NCBI GenBank assembly: GCA_027943335.1
Contig: BSBK01004078.1
Span: forward strand, 962,001 to 1,026,000
Length of the DNA: 64,000 nucleotides
From: Chamaecyparis obtusa
Lineage: Eukaryota > Streptophyta > Pinopsida > Cupressales > Cupressaceae
Reading direction: 5' to 3'
The position numbers were made by a program, and so were the translations under genes. This document shows, piece by piece, positions 1 to 9,980 of the stretch (position 1 is the first letter of the stretch; each line of letters begins with the position of its first letter). The notes beneath the pieces are model-generated. The model was not told where the DNA came from, searched no databases, and worked only from the letters and a program-made list of their open reading frames with translations.

Positions 1-249
1 TATAATTTAACAATTCAAAATTAAATTAAAACTACTTCAAGGAATGTCAAATAGATCATCAAAAAATAACTCATTTAAATATTAAAAAATCATCTTGTAG
101 TGCCATGCGATTATTGAAGAAGTTAAGAATAAAAAAGAAGCTTTGAGATTCATCCATTAACAAATGGATTAGGAGGGGATGTTTGGACATTAGCAAATGC
201 ATTCACCCCATGTTTGATCTAATCAATTGAGTCAAACCCTTCCCAAATT
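1..249. other. AT-rich DNA, nothing recognised
   Basis: No reading frame, repeat partner or structural signal stands out in this stretch, which leads into the 547-bp tandem duplication. Confidence 0.5.
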
Positions 250-1385
250 ATCTAATTGAAATGGAATGAGTTTATGGAGTATACACATTTTTCAAGAGTG
301 ACAACTTCATCACTTATTGAAAAAAAATCTCAACTTGAACAATATCTATCAAATTCTTTGTTCATCCCTTTGAAAAGTCAATTATAAGAACTTTCAAAAA
401 TTGATTTAAACAATGAACATCATCCCTAATTTCCTTAATCACATTGCCTATTTCATAAAACAATATTTCTATTATATAAAATCATGGTATAAATTTGAGT
501 GGAAACCACTCCAACCATCAGGTTGTCCATGGCATCGATGGTTGGATGCTACATAACTAAATTGTTGACTCCTTTTCAATGAGGATAACATATAGTATGT
601 TCATTGTACAATTGCATCAAACAGATTTAACACCACTCCCTACCAACAAGAAAGCAAAACTTCAATATAACATCCAATTATTGATGTCATAATACTTCCT
701 GATGACAATAGCCATTTCTAAATTTGAATTAGATATTCAACACCTAATCTCCACTCATTTGAGAAATAGCATGAGGGTAGTGAAGTTGGATAGGTGTGAA
801 AGTTTGTTGGGTATCCTTCCTTTGTTTGGAGTACACACATTTGTAAGAGTTATTGGCAAAAATGCTCAACTCAAACAATATCTATCAAATTCTTCACCCA
901 TCTCTTTGAAAATTCAATTATAAGAACTTTAATGAATTCATTTAATCTCTTTTTAGACAATGAACATCATCCCTAATTTCTTTAGTCACAAAATCTAATT
1001 CATAAAACAATATTTCTATTCTATAGAATCATGGTGTAGACTTCAGCAGAAACGACTGTCCAACCATCAGGTTGTCCATAGTATCGATGGTTAGTTGCTA
1101 CATAACCAATTTTTTTACTTCTCATCGATAAGAATCATTTACAATTTGTTCACTATACCATCGCCCAAAACGAATTTAACACCCTTCCTTATCATTGAAA
1201 AAGTAAAACTTCAATGCAACATCTAATTATCAATGCCATAGAGCATCCTACCCAATTGTCAATCCCAAATTTGAGCTACATATTCATCACCTAATCCCCA
1301 CACATTTGAAAACTAACATGAGGGTAGAAAAGTTGGATAGGTGTGAAAGTTTGTTGTGTATCCTTCTTTTGCTTGACCGGTGTTT
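250..1385 (+). repeat. 547-bp tandem duplication, about two units
   Basis: Matching landmarks recur at an offset of 547 bases: TGAACATCATCCCTAATTT at 414 and 961, and TTGGATAGGTGTGAAAG at 786 and 1333. The first unit lacks its 5' part and the last is cut off near 1385 by unrelated sequence containing CTTGACCGGTG. Units differ by substitutions and small indels, so the duplication is old. A short frame at 702-923 lies inside one unit and has no counterpart in the other, so I do not call it a gene. The origin of the repeat is unknown. Confidence 0.8.
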
Positions 1386-2250
1386 GAATGAATGAAAGAA
1401 TGTTCAACAAACTCTGAACAAAAGAAAGGGCAGAAGTGTCCACCATGATTACTTTGTGTGTACCCTCACAAAAAGAAAAGGCCGTGTCCTCTAGATGATG
1501 ATTGCTTGGGGGGGGGAGTCTCGTAACTATTTCATTGTCGTCAGTAAAAACAATGATAAAATTCCAAGGCGTGTCAAATTACCCATCATTTTTAACCGAT
1601 GCGAAAAAGCAGAAGCAAATCTATGAAAGGAAAGGAAAGGAAAGGGGATTAATTCATGTAAAGAGATGACACGTGAAACGTGAGTTGCGTCTAAGTGAAG
1701 GTCTTCTAGAAGAAATTTGTTGGATTTTATAGTGAGTGCAATGGTGGGGTTAACTTAGGATATTATCAATCAATTCAATTCCTTTTCTATTATAGTGCAC
1801 CCACTCAAACCATATGAATTGACCCAACTACAAACAAATCTTAAGACACGGGTCATCTGTTAGTTCACCCTAATGTGAGATTTACACAAAGCCTTCATGA
1901 ATGATGCCCTTTATCCAAAACCTTTCTTAAGTACCACCTTTTTCCCTATAAAGTGGGGACAACAAGTTTACTCATAATAATCACCTTAGGCATTATCTTG
2001 CAATATGTGCCTAAGCTAACCGACACACCAAGATTAATGATAGCGAGCTTGTAAGGGAATAAAGTACCCTTTATACAAATCTAACTCTTAGCTAATTAGA
2101 CAATCAAGCACTAACTAATCTAGATTTATTTGAGTTTTGAGGGGAAGGGTTGAGAATTGAGATAAATGTGATAATTAGTAAAGAAGATAGGAGTACTTAC
2201 TTGATGGTGAAGTGCACTTAAATGTGTGACAAGCAAGCAACATATTTTAA
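1386..2250. other. Non-coding stretch, no feature recognised
   Basis: Mostly AT-rich sequence with a short AAAGG run near 1630. I see no coding frame or element boundary. Confidence 0.45.
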
Positions 2251-2251
2251 G

Positions 2252-2583
2252 CAATTTAAATGTGAAAAAATAGATATACCAAGGATGATGGCAAGGTAGT
2301 TAGTTTGATTTTAGTATTTGGATAAAAAGAAAGTGTTAGATAAGGATTTTTATGAGTATATAAGAGATGGGAAGGCATAGTATCATTAATGCTAGACTTA
2401 CAAGTAAGGTGAGGTATGCAAGTAAACAATTTAAATGTGAAAAAGTATATGTACCAAGGATGATGTCAAGGTAGTTAGTTTGATTTTAGTATTTGGATTT
2501 TTTTTTAAAATGTTAGATAAGGATTTTTATGAGTATATACAAGATGGGGAAGGTGTAGTATCATTAATGTGAGACTTACAAGT
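2252..2583 (+). repeat. 176-bp tandem repeat, interrupted by an LTR element
   Basis: CAATTTAAATGTGAAAA recurs at 2252 and 2427, followed in both by a closely similar block (ACCAAGGATGATG, then GTAGTTAGTTTGATTTTAG, then GATAAGGATTTTTATGAG). The second unit is broken after GACTTACAAGT by the LTR element and resumes at 12460 with CAAGTAAGGTGAGGTA, which is what follows the same place in the first unit at about 2401. The first unit therefore shows what the empty insertion site looked like. Confidence 0.85.
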
Positions 2584-3560
2584 TGTATGCACCTTAAAAT
2601 GGTCGCCTAGACTTTGGGCCCCATTTATTTAATTTATCAATCCTGAATCATTTTGATCAATAATCAATATTTTCAACATTATTAATTTCTTGATCAAATC
2701 CTAATTTTGAGCATATATTGGATTTTTATCTTTGGGCTAACCATTTATCCTAAGTCTTTATTTAATTAAAAAGAATATTTCCTCCCCTTTCAATTAAATA
2801 AAAAGCCCCATTTTCCTCTTATCCTAAGTTGCACAAATAAAATATTATGCCTATTTTATAAAAAGGAAAAAAGCACCTTTTGTCTCACATGAGGCTCAAA
2901 AGTCAACACTTCACTCTCATTGGAGGATGTTTGTGCACATGGATTGCTCCTTTTTCAACCTCCACCGCTGATTAAGATCTTTTGCCTCTTAATCTCCATG
3001 GTCCATTCCTTTGCATTTCTTATAAAAGGAGAGCTCTCTCCTTCATTTGCATATCCATATTTTATGCTATTGTTATGCTGCAGGTTTTGGAGCTCTCTTT
3101 GAAGACACTCAAGCTTTGAAGCCTTGACATTTTTAGTTGCATTTCATAATAGTTTTGCTTTCATAGTTATCTTCATGGCATCATAGATTAGATTTCCTTT
3201 CATGCAATAGACTAGATCTCACATAGCTTAATTAGGGGCTTGGAATCTATTGTACTTCTTTTCATAGCTTAGTTTGCACTTCATTTGATAGATTAGTCTT
3301 GCACATTCATACTAGTTGCATTTGCATTTCATTTCCATTTAGATTCTTGGAGATATTGGCATTGTTGCCCTTGTCTTCATTGTGAATCTCTCATTGTATG
3401 GTTGACTAGCAAGGTCACTTTCTTGTAGCTCTAGCTGAGAGCAAAACTCATAGTCCCTTGCAACTCCATGCATAGAGAGCTATGAACCGCTTTGTGAGGC
3501 CTCATTCTTGAGCAACCTTGCATGCAATGGTTCATAGAAGTGTATATTTTAGTGTGTACA
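2584..3560 (+). repeat. 5' LTR of the non-autonomous element
   Basis: 977 bp, starting TGTATGCACC and ending GTGTGTACA, nearly identical to 11483-12459. It should carry the promoter (U3), the transcript start and the polyadenylation region. Confidence 0.93.
3021..3028 (+). promoter_or_regulatory. TATA box in the 5' LTR
   Basis: TATAAAAG followed by a GAGAGCTCTCTCC tract, and present at the same place in the 3' LTR (11920-11927). It is the best core-promoter candidate, placing the transcript start around 3050. Confidence 0.6.
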
Positions 3561-3564
3561 TTTC

Positions 3565-3582
3565 TGGCGCCCACCGTGGGGC
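3565..3582 (+). other. Primer binding site, tRNA-Lys type
   Basis: TGGCGCCCACCGTGGGGC lies four bases after the 5' LTR. It is complementary to the 3' end of eukaryotic tRNA-Lys (ending GCCCCACGGTGGGCG plus CCA) over 18 bases. This would prime minus-strand DNA synthesis. The other LTR elements here whose primer sites are visible use initiator tRNA-Met. Confidence 0.88.
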
Positions 3583-3660
3583 CGAGTAGATTAGCTTTGT
3601 CCCTTTAATTCTGCATTTTTCGTCATTTTCGGATTAATTTTTGAAAAAATCTGCGTCTCT

Positions 3661-3905
3661 AGTTTTCTGTCTCAGATTATCGCGCGACACTTCTCAGAAA
3701 TATCGCGCGATATACTTCCTGTCTTGGCGCGATAGTTCGCGCGAAAAAAGTATCGCACACCTATATTGAAGTCTATCGCCTGGTATCGGGCGAAGTATCG
3801 CCTGGCATCGTGCGAAGTATCGCTCGACTAGGGAAGTATCGCCTGGCTATAGGAAGAAGTATCGCACGATACTGGTGAAGTCTGAGGTATATCGCCTGAT
3901 CTTAC
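3661..3905 (+). repeat. Leader array of TATCGC-type repeats
   Basis: Just downstream of the primer site, about a dozen variants of TATCGC(G/C)(C/T)G recur, many as GAAGTATCGCCTGG or AAGTATCGCACGA. Several are self-complementary (TCGCGCGA, ATATCGCGCGATAT). The block is markedly richer in CpG than the flanking DNA. Position and self-complementarity would suit dimerisation or packaging of the RNA, but nothing here proves that. Confidence 0.7.
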
Positions 3906-4440
3906 AGTGAACTATTATCTATCTTGCAAGTTTCGGGTTCTTAGCTATCTTTTTGAAATTTTTTGAAATTTCCAGCGTTTTCAAATCCGTGCCACTCTGG
4001 AAAACGGGTGCCCATTTTTTTTTTGAAATTTTGCAAATGGTATCAAAAGTTTAAGTGTGATATATTGTTGGAAAGGTCTTTTCGAGCCTAATCCAACCAT
4101 GATGGTTTCATTTTCAGATTTTATCATTTGATTAGATATTTTTGCAGATTATCTAATTTTTCATGTACTAATCATTGGTAGATTTTGGATTTTGATTCTC
4201 CTAACTCTTGTTGGTCTAACAAGTTGTGGTTGTAGGTGCTCTCATTACTTGAAATTTGTCAAAAGAACGCATGTCAAAGAGGGCTACTAATGGTTTTTGT
4301 AGGGCTGCCTAAGCATAAAAACAAAAAAAAAAATTTTATTATTTCTTGCTTGTTTATTTACTTTCCTTTCAAGTGTGGCATTCACTAATTGTATTAGGAA
4401 TCTTAATACCTTGTGAAAGGGATTTTGAGGTGGTAGGAGA

Positions 4441-4600
4441 AGTATGCTCTTCACCTTTAGGTGAATCAGAAAATCTTGACCCATCTTAAGGTTTTGGAAG
4501 CAAGGGGGTAATTGATCTCTTTACTTGGTGTGTTTGGGAAAGATTCTTGAGATAGGGGAGTATGCTCTTCACCCTTGTGGTGAATCAAAAACCTTGAACC
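4441..4600 (+). repeat. Two leader hairpins with equal stems, different loops
   Basis: GTATGCTCTTCACC begins both copies (about 4443 and 4560). In copy one TTCACC (4450-4455) pairs with GGTGAA (4460-4465) across loop TTTA. In copy two TTCACC (4568-4573) pairs with GGTGAA (4579-4584) across loop CTTGT. The stem is kept while the loop differs in sequence and length. Confidence 0.6.
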
Positions 4601-5003
4601 TCAAGATTTGATCCATTTTTGTTTAGTTTAAGAATCCTTTAGCGGGCCTGCTCTTGAGCAATCAAGAGGAACGACTCAAGTGGGGACAACCTTGTCATCA
4701 TTTTCCTTGGTGGCAAGTGATTCCAACTCACTATAATCTCAAGGCTATCAAGGACACCAAAAACCTTGATAGACATAACACTTGTCTTCGTTTGATGTGA
4801 GTAGCTCATGGGATTGCGACCATGAGGAAAATATTGAACAAGAATGCTTAAGGTACTCTTGAGGCCGCGAGGTCCTAGTCCTTTATGAGGAGCAAGAGGG
4901 GTGTTGTGAACGGAAATCCTTATTAAGAACCATTAGATAGAAGCCACCTTGTTTAGCCGCTTATCTTCTTAGTGCAAGGATTGATCCAAGTGGTTTACCC
5001 GGA

Positions 5004-5480
5004 TCACCTTAAGATACTCACCATATGTGTCCCTTTGGTTGTGTTGTTTGACACTTCCATGACAAAGCCAATATCTCTTGTGGGCAACCACTTGGTGTGA
5101 GGCAAGGGGGCATCAAGTTGTGGGCTAAGTTGATGAGTAATGAGCCTTGTCTTGTAGGTAGATATTGCTTGAAGTGTCTTCGATTGTGTGATACCAGTGT
5201 AAACGTTCTCAACATACAAACGATCGGTAGCATTCATAGGGTGCTTTTTCAATTTTGATATCACAAGTGTTTGTCTTGGCAAGGTTGCTTTTGCCCTTGT
5301 TTCAAGTGTTTGGAGACATGTTTGATCCTCTACTGTTTGCAAACCTGTCCAAATCCTGTTGAATTTGTGATTGAAATCAGACATTTTCACCCTCATATTT
5401 GAAAACTTGAAATCGGACCTTAAAAACTTAAAATTTTGCACAAATTGGTCAAAATCAACATCAATATCACATTTGTCCAT
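5004..5480 (-). CDS. Antisense frame in the element leader, doubtful
   Basis: An uninterrupted minus-strand frame of 158 codons opens with ATG at 5480 inside the leader of the non-autonomous element. The predicted product is Lys/Thr-rich, shows no domain I know, and has no signal peptide or membrane segment. Antisense frames occur in some Tat-type elements (for example maize Grande), but I see no similarity to them. It may be a chance frame; its length is unusual for this AT-rich DNA. Confidence 0.25.
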   Translation of the reverse strand: MDKCDIDVDFDQFVQNFKFLRSDFKFSNMRVKMSDFNHKFNRIWTGLQTVEDQTCLQTLETRAKATLPRQTLVISKLKKHPMNATDRLYVENVYTGITQSKTLQAISTYKTRLITHQLSPQLDAPLPHTKWLPTRDIGFVMEVSNNTTKGTHMVSILR

Positions 5481-6015
5481 TCTTGGTGAGAAAGCCTATC
5501 TCTAGAATTGTGAGCTACATTCTTGGGAAAGTCTCGTACTCTTATTGTCCAAATAATTTTCATTTAATCTCAATTTCAAATATCTTTTGGCCTAGCCCAA
5601 CCTCCTGATTCAAAAGTGCAAGGATATTCATCCTTTGATTTGAAGCACCTCTTTGACAGTGTTGGTAAAGCCCCTTCTTATATCTTTTTATTTCTCTTTG
5701 GACAATAAAGAACTTTGATTATCCTAGTTTGGTGTTGACGTTTTGTGAGGTCATCCTATTACCAAGGGTCTTCTATTTTCAGTCTTCCTTGGTCAGTCCA
5801 AATCTTAGATCCTAGGTGTTGTCATGTTGCTCAACATCTCAATGAACGTTATGGTATCAATTGCACAAGATGGCTCTTAGTCTTCTTCTTTCTTCTCCAT
5901 TTTCCCATGTTCTTCTAAAGTCTTCTATTCCCATGGGAAATTCTTCTTCTTCTTCTTGATTCTTTTCCTCTTATTATCTAGTCTACTTTCTTCTATTCAT
6001 CTATTCATTTCTTCC

Positions 6016-8418
6016 ATGCTTGATTCCTCCTCTTCTATAACCATGAATCTTAACTATCTAGCTTTGGAACCTTTATTAAGAATAGATGATCTTGAGCTCA
6101 TTGACATATTCGAAAAGTGTTGTTCCTCCAAAATTTTCATGAGTGATGAATTTATAGCAAAAATAAAAGAAAAGATGATTAAATCAGATGCCTTTGCTAG
6201 AATCATAAACATGATCATATCACGATCTTCTTCCAAATATTCTTCATCATCTAAATCTTCTCATTCTTCTTCACCTTCCAAGTCTTATCATGACTCTTCC
6301 AGACATCATTCTCATTCTTCATCTTCTAAGTCTTATCATGATTCTTCTAAACACTATTCACATTCTTCATCTTCCAAATCTTATCATGACTCTTCTAAAC
6401 ATCATTCGAATTCCTCATTATCCAAGTATTCTTCTTCCACTAGGTCTTCATTTTCCTCTTCTTCAAGATCTCATTCTTCTTCTACTTCTCCTAAGAGTCT
6501 TACTTCTCTTCAGAAGACATACCATAAAGAGCAACGTGATAGTCCTTGTGATGTCTCTTCCACAAAGAGTGACACACCTACCTTTGATGACTATGATGAC
6601 TATGATGATGGACAATGTAGTAATACTTATGGCAACTCTATTCCTAAGAGTCCTCCTCGTCGTGTGCTTAGGCTTACTAAAGGGTCATCCTATTGGATAG
6701 ATTGTGATGGTGATCCATATGATTCTGATTTTGAGAGAAATTATGATATTTGTTGTGAACAATATGATACATCTACTTCTATTGAGGAAGAGAAAGCTTT
6801 CCGTGCTGATTATAAACGAAGATACTATGAGCATGTCTTGTCTAAAAACTCTCATGCTCAAAATAAAGATTACACTCTCCAGCAAGATCATGTTAATGCT
6901 GAACCTTTGTCTTGTGATGGTTCCCTTCCATCCTCTACTTCCTCCAATATCCACACATCTCCTAAAGCTGCCAAATCTTCCAAATCTTTCACAAAGCCTT
7001 CAAGGAGCCTTAAGAGCACAAATCCTTCATCTAACAAAGATCCTAAGGCTTTCCATGCGGTTCCCTATAGTTATTCTCAAGGGCTACCTCTTAAAGAAAC
7101 TCAAGCTAACCTTCACTTGGCTAAAAATACTTTCAATAATGCTAAACCTAAAGAGCCTAAGCCTTCATCTGCTATAATGCCTATTTCAGCTAGTCCTTCA
7201 CCATCTCTTCCAAAGTCTTCTATACAATCCCAACCTGCTTCCTTGTCCTTAGAAGTGGCTCCATGTCAAGAGGACTCTAAAAATGATAAAGAAGAGAATA
7301 TAAAGAAAGATCAAGATCAAGAACCCTCCATGTCATCCAATTCTTTTCATAATATCTCTCATTCGTTGCATGGTTCTTTTGATCCTCTATGCTCTTTCGC
7401 ATTCATTCCACCATCTCCTAAGCAAGATCAAGCTACTACTTACACAGTTGAGCTTATTGATAATCAACATAACCTTACTACACTTGCACTTTCGAAAGAT
7501 GATACTTCCATTAAGGTTATTAAAAATGGTGTTGTTACTTCCAATGTTGAGCCTATTGAAAATCTAGAAAGAGTTGATACACTTATGCTACCCAACAATC
7601 ATTGTCAAGATCAAAGTCTTCCATCTTCCTATTCTACCACTCCATGTTCACTTCCACTTTCTGCTCTTCCTAAATCTTTGCAAGCTACGAATGATCCTAT
7701 CAAAGAAACTGCTCCTATTCAAGATGTGCATGATCTTGTTGAAAATTCTAATGCTCACTCTAAAGATGTTGATATCCTTGGTTATCATATAGATGCTGAT
7801 GAACTTATTGATTATCCTTTTGCATCTCCCACGTCCATCCTTGGACCTCCTCCACCAATACTAAGGGCTTCACGTCTTTCTTCCATCTTGGGCCCTTATG
7901 TCCCTTCACTTTCCCCTCCTAATTCTCCTAATTCATCATCTATTTTGGGTCCTTATGTCCCTCCATCTCCTATTTTCCCTCAAGATCAACATAGATGCAT
8001 ACCCTTGAATCATTTTCATCCATCCACCCATCTAAACCAGTCATATTTTCCTTCTTCTTCCACAAGTCCCAAGTCTTTTAGAAGTAACTTGAATGTTCAA
8101 AACAAGAAAAAGAAGCAATACAAGAATCCATCAAAAAAAGATCACCATGTCTCCTCTAGTCGACATAGAGGTATAAAGTCAAAAGAGATATCTAAGAAGA
8201 AAATGACAAGACAAGTATGGGTTCCAAAACCCATCATTGAAGATATTCTCTCTAAATTATCAAAAGGAAATGAAAAGCCTAAGGCTATATGGATTCCAAA
8301 ATCTCTCTTGAAAGAGTCTCATGTTGAACAAAAAGTGAAATTGACATTCAAGCTTCCAAAGACTTCCACTTCATCTTCTTCCAAAAACATTCTTCCATTC
8401 CATGCGCTTGAACCATAA
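6016..8418 (+). CDS. Ser-rich protein of the non-autonomous LTR element
   Basis: A single intact frame of about 800 residues from the ATG at 6016. The open frame extends back to about 5956 without an earlier ATG; a second in-frame ATG is at 6043. Residues 10-75 form a helical, Leu/Ile-rich head (LEPLLRIDDLELIDIFEKC). Residues 78-170 are almost only Ser, Lys, His and Tyr and contain three tandem units of about 16 residues (SSSKSYHDSSKHxSHS). Then come a short acidic DDYDDYDDGQ patch, a long Ser/Pro/Lys disordered middle with Gly-Pro-Pro-Pro and repeated SSILGPYVPSLSPP-like stretches, and a basic C-terminus with two related motifs (QVWVPKPI and AIWIPKSL). There is no zinc knuckle, aspartic protease, polymerase or integrase motif. 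It is the only candidate protein of the element; a gag-like or RNA-binding role is possible but unproven. Confidence 0.7.
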   Translation: MLDSSSSITMNLNYLALEPLLRIDDLELIDIFEKCCSSKIFMSDEFIAKIKEKMIKSDAFARIINMIISRSSSKYSSSSKSSHSSSPSKSYHDSSRHHSHSSSSKSYHDSSKHYSHSSSSKSYHDSSKHHSNSSLSKYSSSTRSSFSSSSRSHSSSTSPKSLTSLQKTYHKEQRDSPCDVSSTKSDTPTFDDYDDYDDGQCSNTYGNSIPKSPPRRVLRLTKGSSYWIDCDGDPYDSDFERNYDICCEQYDTSTSIEEEKAFRADYKRRYYEHVLSKNSHAQNKDYTLQQDHVNAEPLSCDGSLPSSTSSNIHTSPKAAKSSKSFTKPSRSLKSTNPSSNKDPKAFHAVPYSYSQGLPLKETQANLHLAKNTFNNAKPKEPKPSSAIMPISASPSPSLPKSSIQSQPASLSLEVAPCQEDSKNDKEENIKKDQDQEPSMSSNSFHNISHSLHGSFDPLCSFAFIPPSPKQDQATTYTVELIDNQHNLTTLALSKDDTSIKVIKNGVVTSNVEPIENLERVDTLMLPNNHCQDQSLPSSYSTTPCSLPLSALPKSLQATNDPIKETAPIQDVHDLVENSNAHSKDVDILGYHIDADELIDYPFASPTSILGPPPPILRASRLSSILGPYVPSLSPPNSPNSSSILGPYVPPSPIFPQDQHRCIPLNHFHPSTHLNQSYFPSSSTSPKSFRSNLNVQNKKKKQYKNPSKKDHHVSSSRHRGIKSKEISKKKMTRQVWVPKPIIEDILSKLSKGNEKPKAIWIPKSLLKESHVEQKVKLTFKLPKTSTSSSSKNILPFHALEP

Positions 8419-8532
8419 CCTCTGCTAAACATTTTCCATATTCCTTCTCGTATTCCTCTATTCACATTTGAGAATTATAACAAGCACACCAATCCTCTCT
8501 TTGAGGAGTTAGATAGCAATAATGAACCATAA
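8419..8532 (+). other. In-frame extension after the ORF stop
   Basis: After TAA at 8416-8418 the same frame stays open for 37 codons to TAA at 8530-8532, encoding non-repetitive protein-like sequence (for example LFEELDSNNEP). Both ends read EP-stop. The first TAA may be a recent mutation that shortened the protein, or the extension may be chance. Confidence 0.4.
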
Positions 8533-8888
8533 TATGATTTGCATTTGGACTAGAATATGGTTTACATTTCCTCCATTTTTTCCATCACCCTTCAAGGTGT
8601 GTATTGACATTGATCTTACCTTTCTTTCCATCTATCTTTTCACATTCCTTCTATTCATTATCCTTCTACCTTCTATCATTTTTCCTCATTTGCCTATCCC
8701 TCATTGGTTTTCCTTTCCCTATCAGCATCTTTGAGCATATCATTTTGGATCCTTGGTATATCAATGATTTATCCTTTCGAGGAGCATTACCTAAAAGCTT
8801 GCTTTCTTCCGAAAAAGATAAAAAAAAATTTTAAAAAAAAAAATAGAAAAAATTCAAAATTCAAAATTCAAAAAAAAAAATTGAAAAT

Positions 8889-9025
8889 GTGCCATGGTGA
8901 AAACCTGGAAACAGGCACCTTGGTAGCAAAAGTAAAAAGAAATAAATTCATCCTATGGTGAAAACCACTCTCTTGTGGTGCCTTGGATAAGTACCATGAT
9001 GAAAACTTGGCAATCAGGCGTCATG
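8889..9025 (+). repeat. GNRA hairpin cluster 1 (three copies)
   Basis: Three related units at 8889-8919, 8957-8986 and 8992-9025. The first reads GTGCC, AT, GGTGAAAACC, TGGAAACA, GGCACC. CCTG and CAGG can pair around GAAA, and GTGCC can pair with GGCAC as an alternative outer stem. The second keeps GGTGAAAACC and has CCAC/GTGG; the third has a GCAA loop. All lie 3' of the reading frame. Confidence 0.65.
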
Positions 9026-9540
9026 CGTAGTTCTTCTACATATTTCATCCATTCCATCTTCTCTCTTTGATCTTGACAATGTTGATCTATACACGAACAT
9101 TTGGCTATTTTGTGAGCTATCTTACGATGATCTTGCTTTCATTCCATTCATGCTTAGCCTTCATATTTATTTTCCTTCATTCATTCTAGCTTGTCACTAT
9201 CCTCTTCCCCTTTGGTCTTGATCGAATAAAAAAAAAAGAGTAAAACACGATGATATGAAGCCTCTTGACATGTCTATTCGTTTGGACTGCATCCTTCCTT
9301 CTTTTGCAGCGCACTTTTGTGGCTTATCCTATGCTGGCCTTTCATTGCTTATCCAAATGTGCTTTTCATGACAATTTTTCCCTAGCTTGGGTACTCTTGA
9401 GGAGTTTGACCTTGAGGATTTCTTCCCTCCATTCTCCTTCATTCTTTTGTTTTCCCTCTCGTTCCCCACCTTGCTAGACATTGGGACTACACGATGTGAT
9501 CTTGCTTAAAGAGTTTGATGCCCATTCTGTCTGGGGGCAT

Positions 9541-9803
9541 CTTTTGTACATATTTTATGATCCTGAAAAAATACCAAAAAAAATTCATATATGATGCTGA
9601 AAAAATCCTAAAAAAACATAAAATGTCCTGAAAAAACACAAAAAAATCAAAATATTCAAAAAAATCAAAATATTCAAAAAAATCAAAAAAAATAGAAAAA
9701 GTGCCTTGGTGAAAACCTAGCAATAGGCGCCTTGGTAGCAAAAATCCAAAAAATTGAAAAAATGAAAAAAGAATCCAAGTGGTGAAAACCTGGAAACAGG
9801 CGC
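9541..9803 (+). repeat. A-rich spacer and GNRA hairpin cluster 2
   Basis: A-rich tandem units of the type AAAAATCAAAATATTC (about 9630-9700) lead into GTGCCTTGGTGAAAACC followed by TAGCAATAGGCGCC at 9701-9731 and GGTGAAAACC followed by TGGAAACAGGCGC at 9781-9803. In the first, CCTA and TAGG flank GCAA, so relative to CCTG/CAGG around GAAA the closing pair has changed on both sides while the loop stays GNRA. The same order of A-rich spacer and hairpin is seen, inverted, at 61756-61963. Confidence 0.65.
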
Positions 9804-9980
9804 TATTTGAGGCCTTTGCACCCCTATTTGTTAGCATACGTCCTCGACACTTAACCACTTTCCATCATGCCTTGACCTTATTTGGCTTAGTCTGCAATTG
9901 GTCTTTGTCTTTGTCTAGGGGGCATAACTGTTAGCATTGGTCCTTTAGGTGCGTTTGTCTCTTGGGGCATTTCACAACAG

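Noticed and set aside
3661..3905. CRISPR-like array
   Set aside because: Units are variable, without constant repeat or spacer lengths, and the context is a plant retroelement leader.
6290..7792. Alternative-frame ORFs inside the Ser-rich gene (6290-6700, 6704-7177 and others)
   Set aside because: Shadows of the TCT/TCA-rich coding frame; products are Leu/Ile-rich artefacts.
9487..9858. Minus-strand frame rich in Phe
   Set aside because: It reads the complement of A-rich spacer repeats; Phe runs come from TTT.
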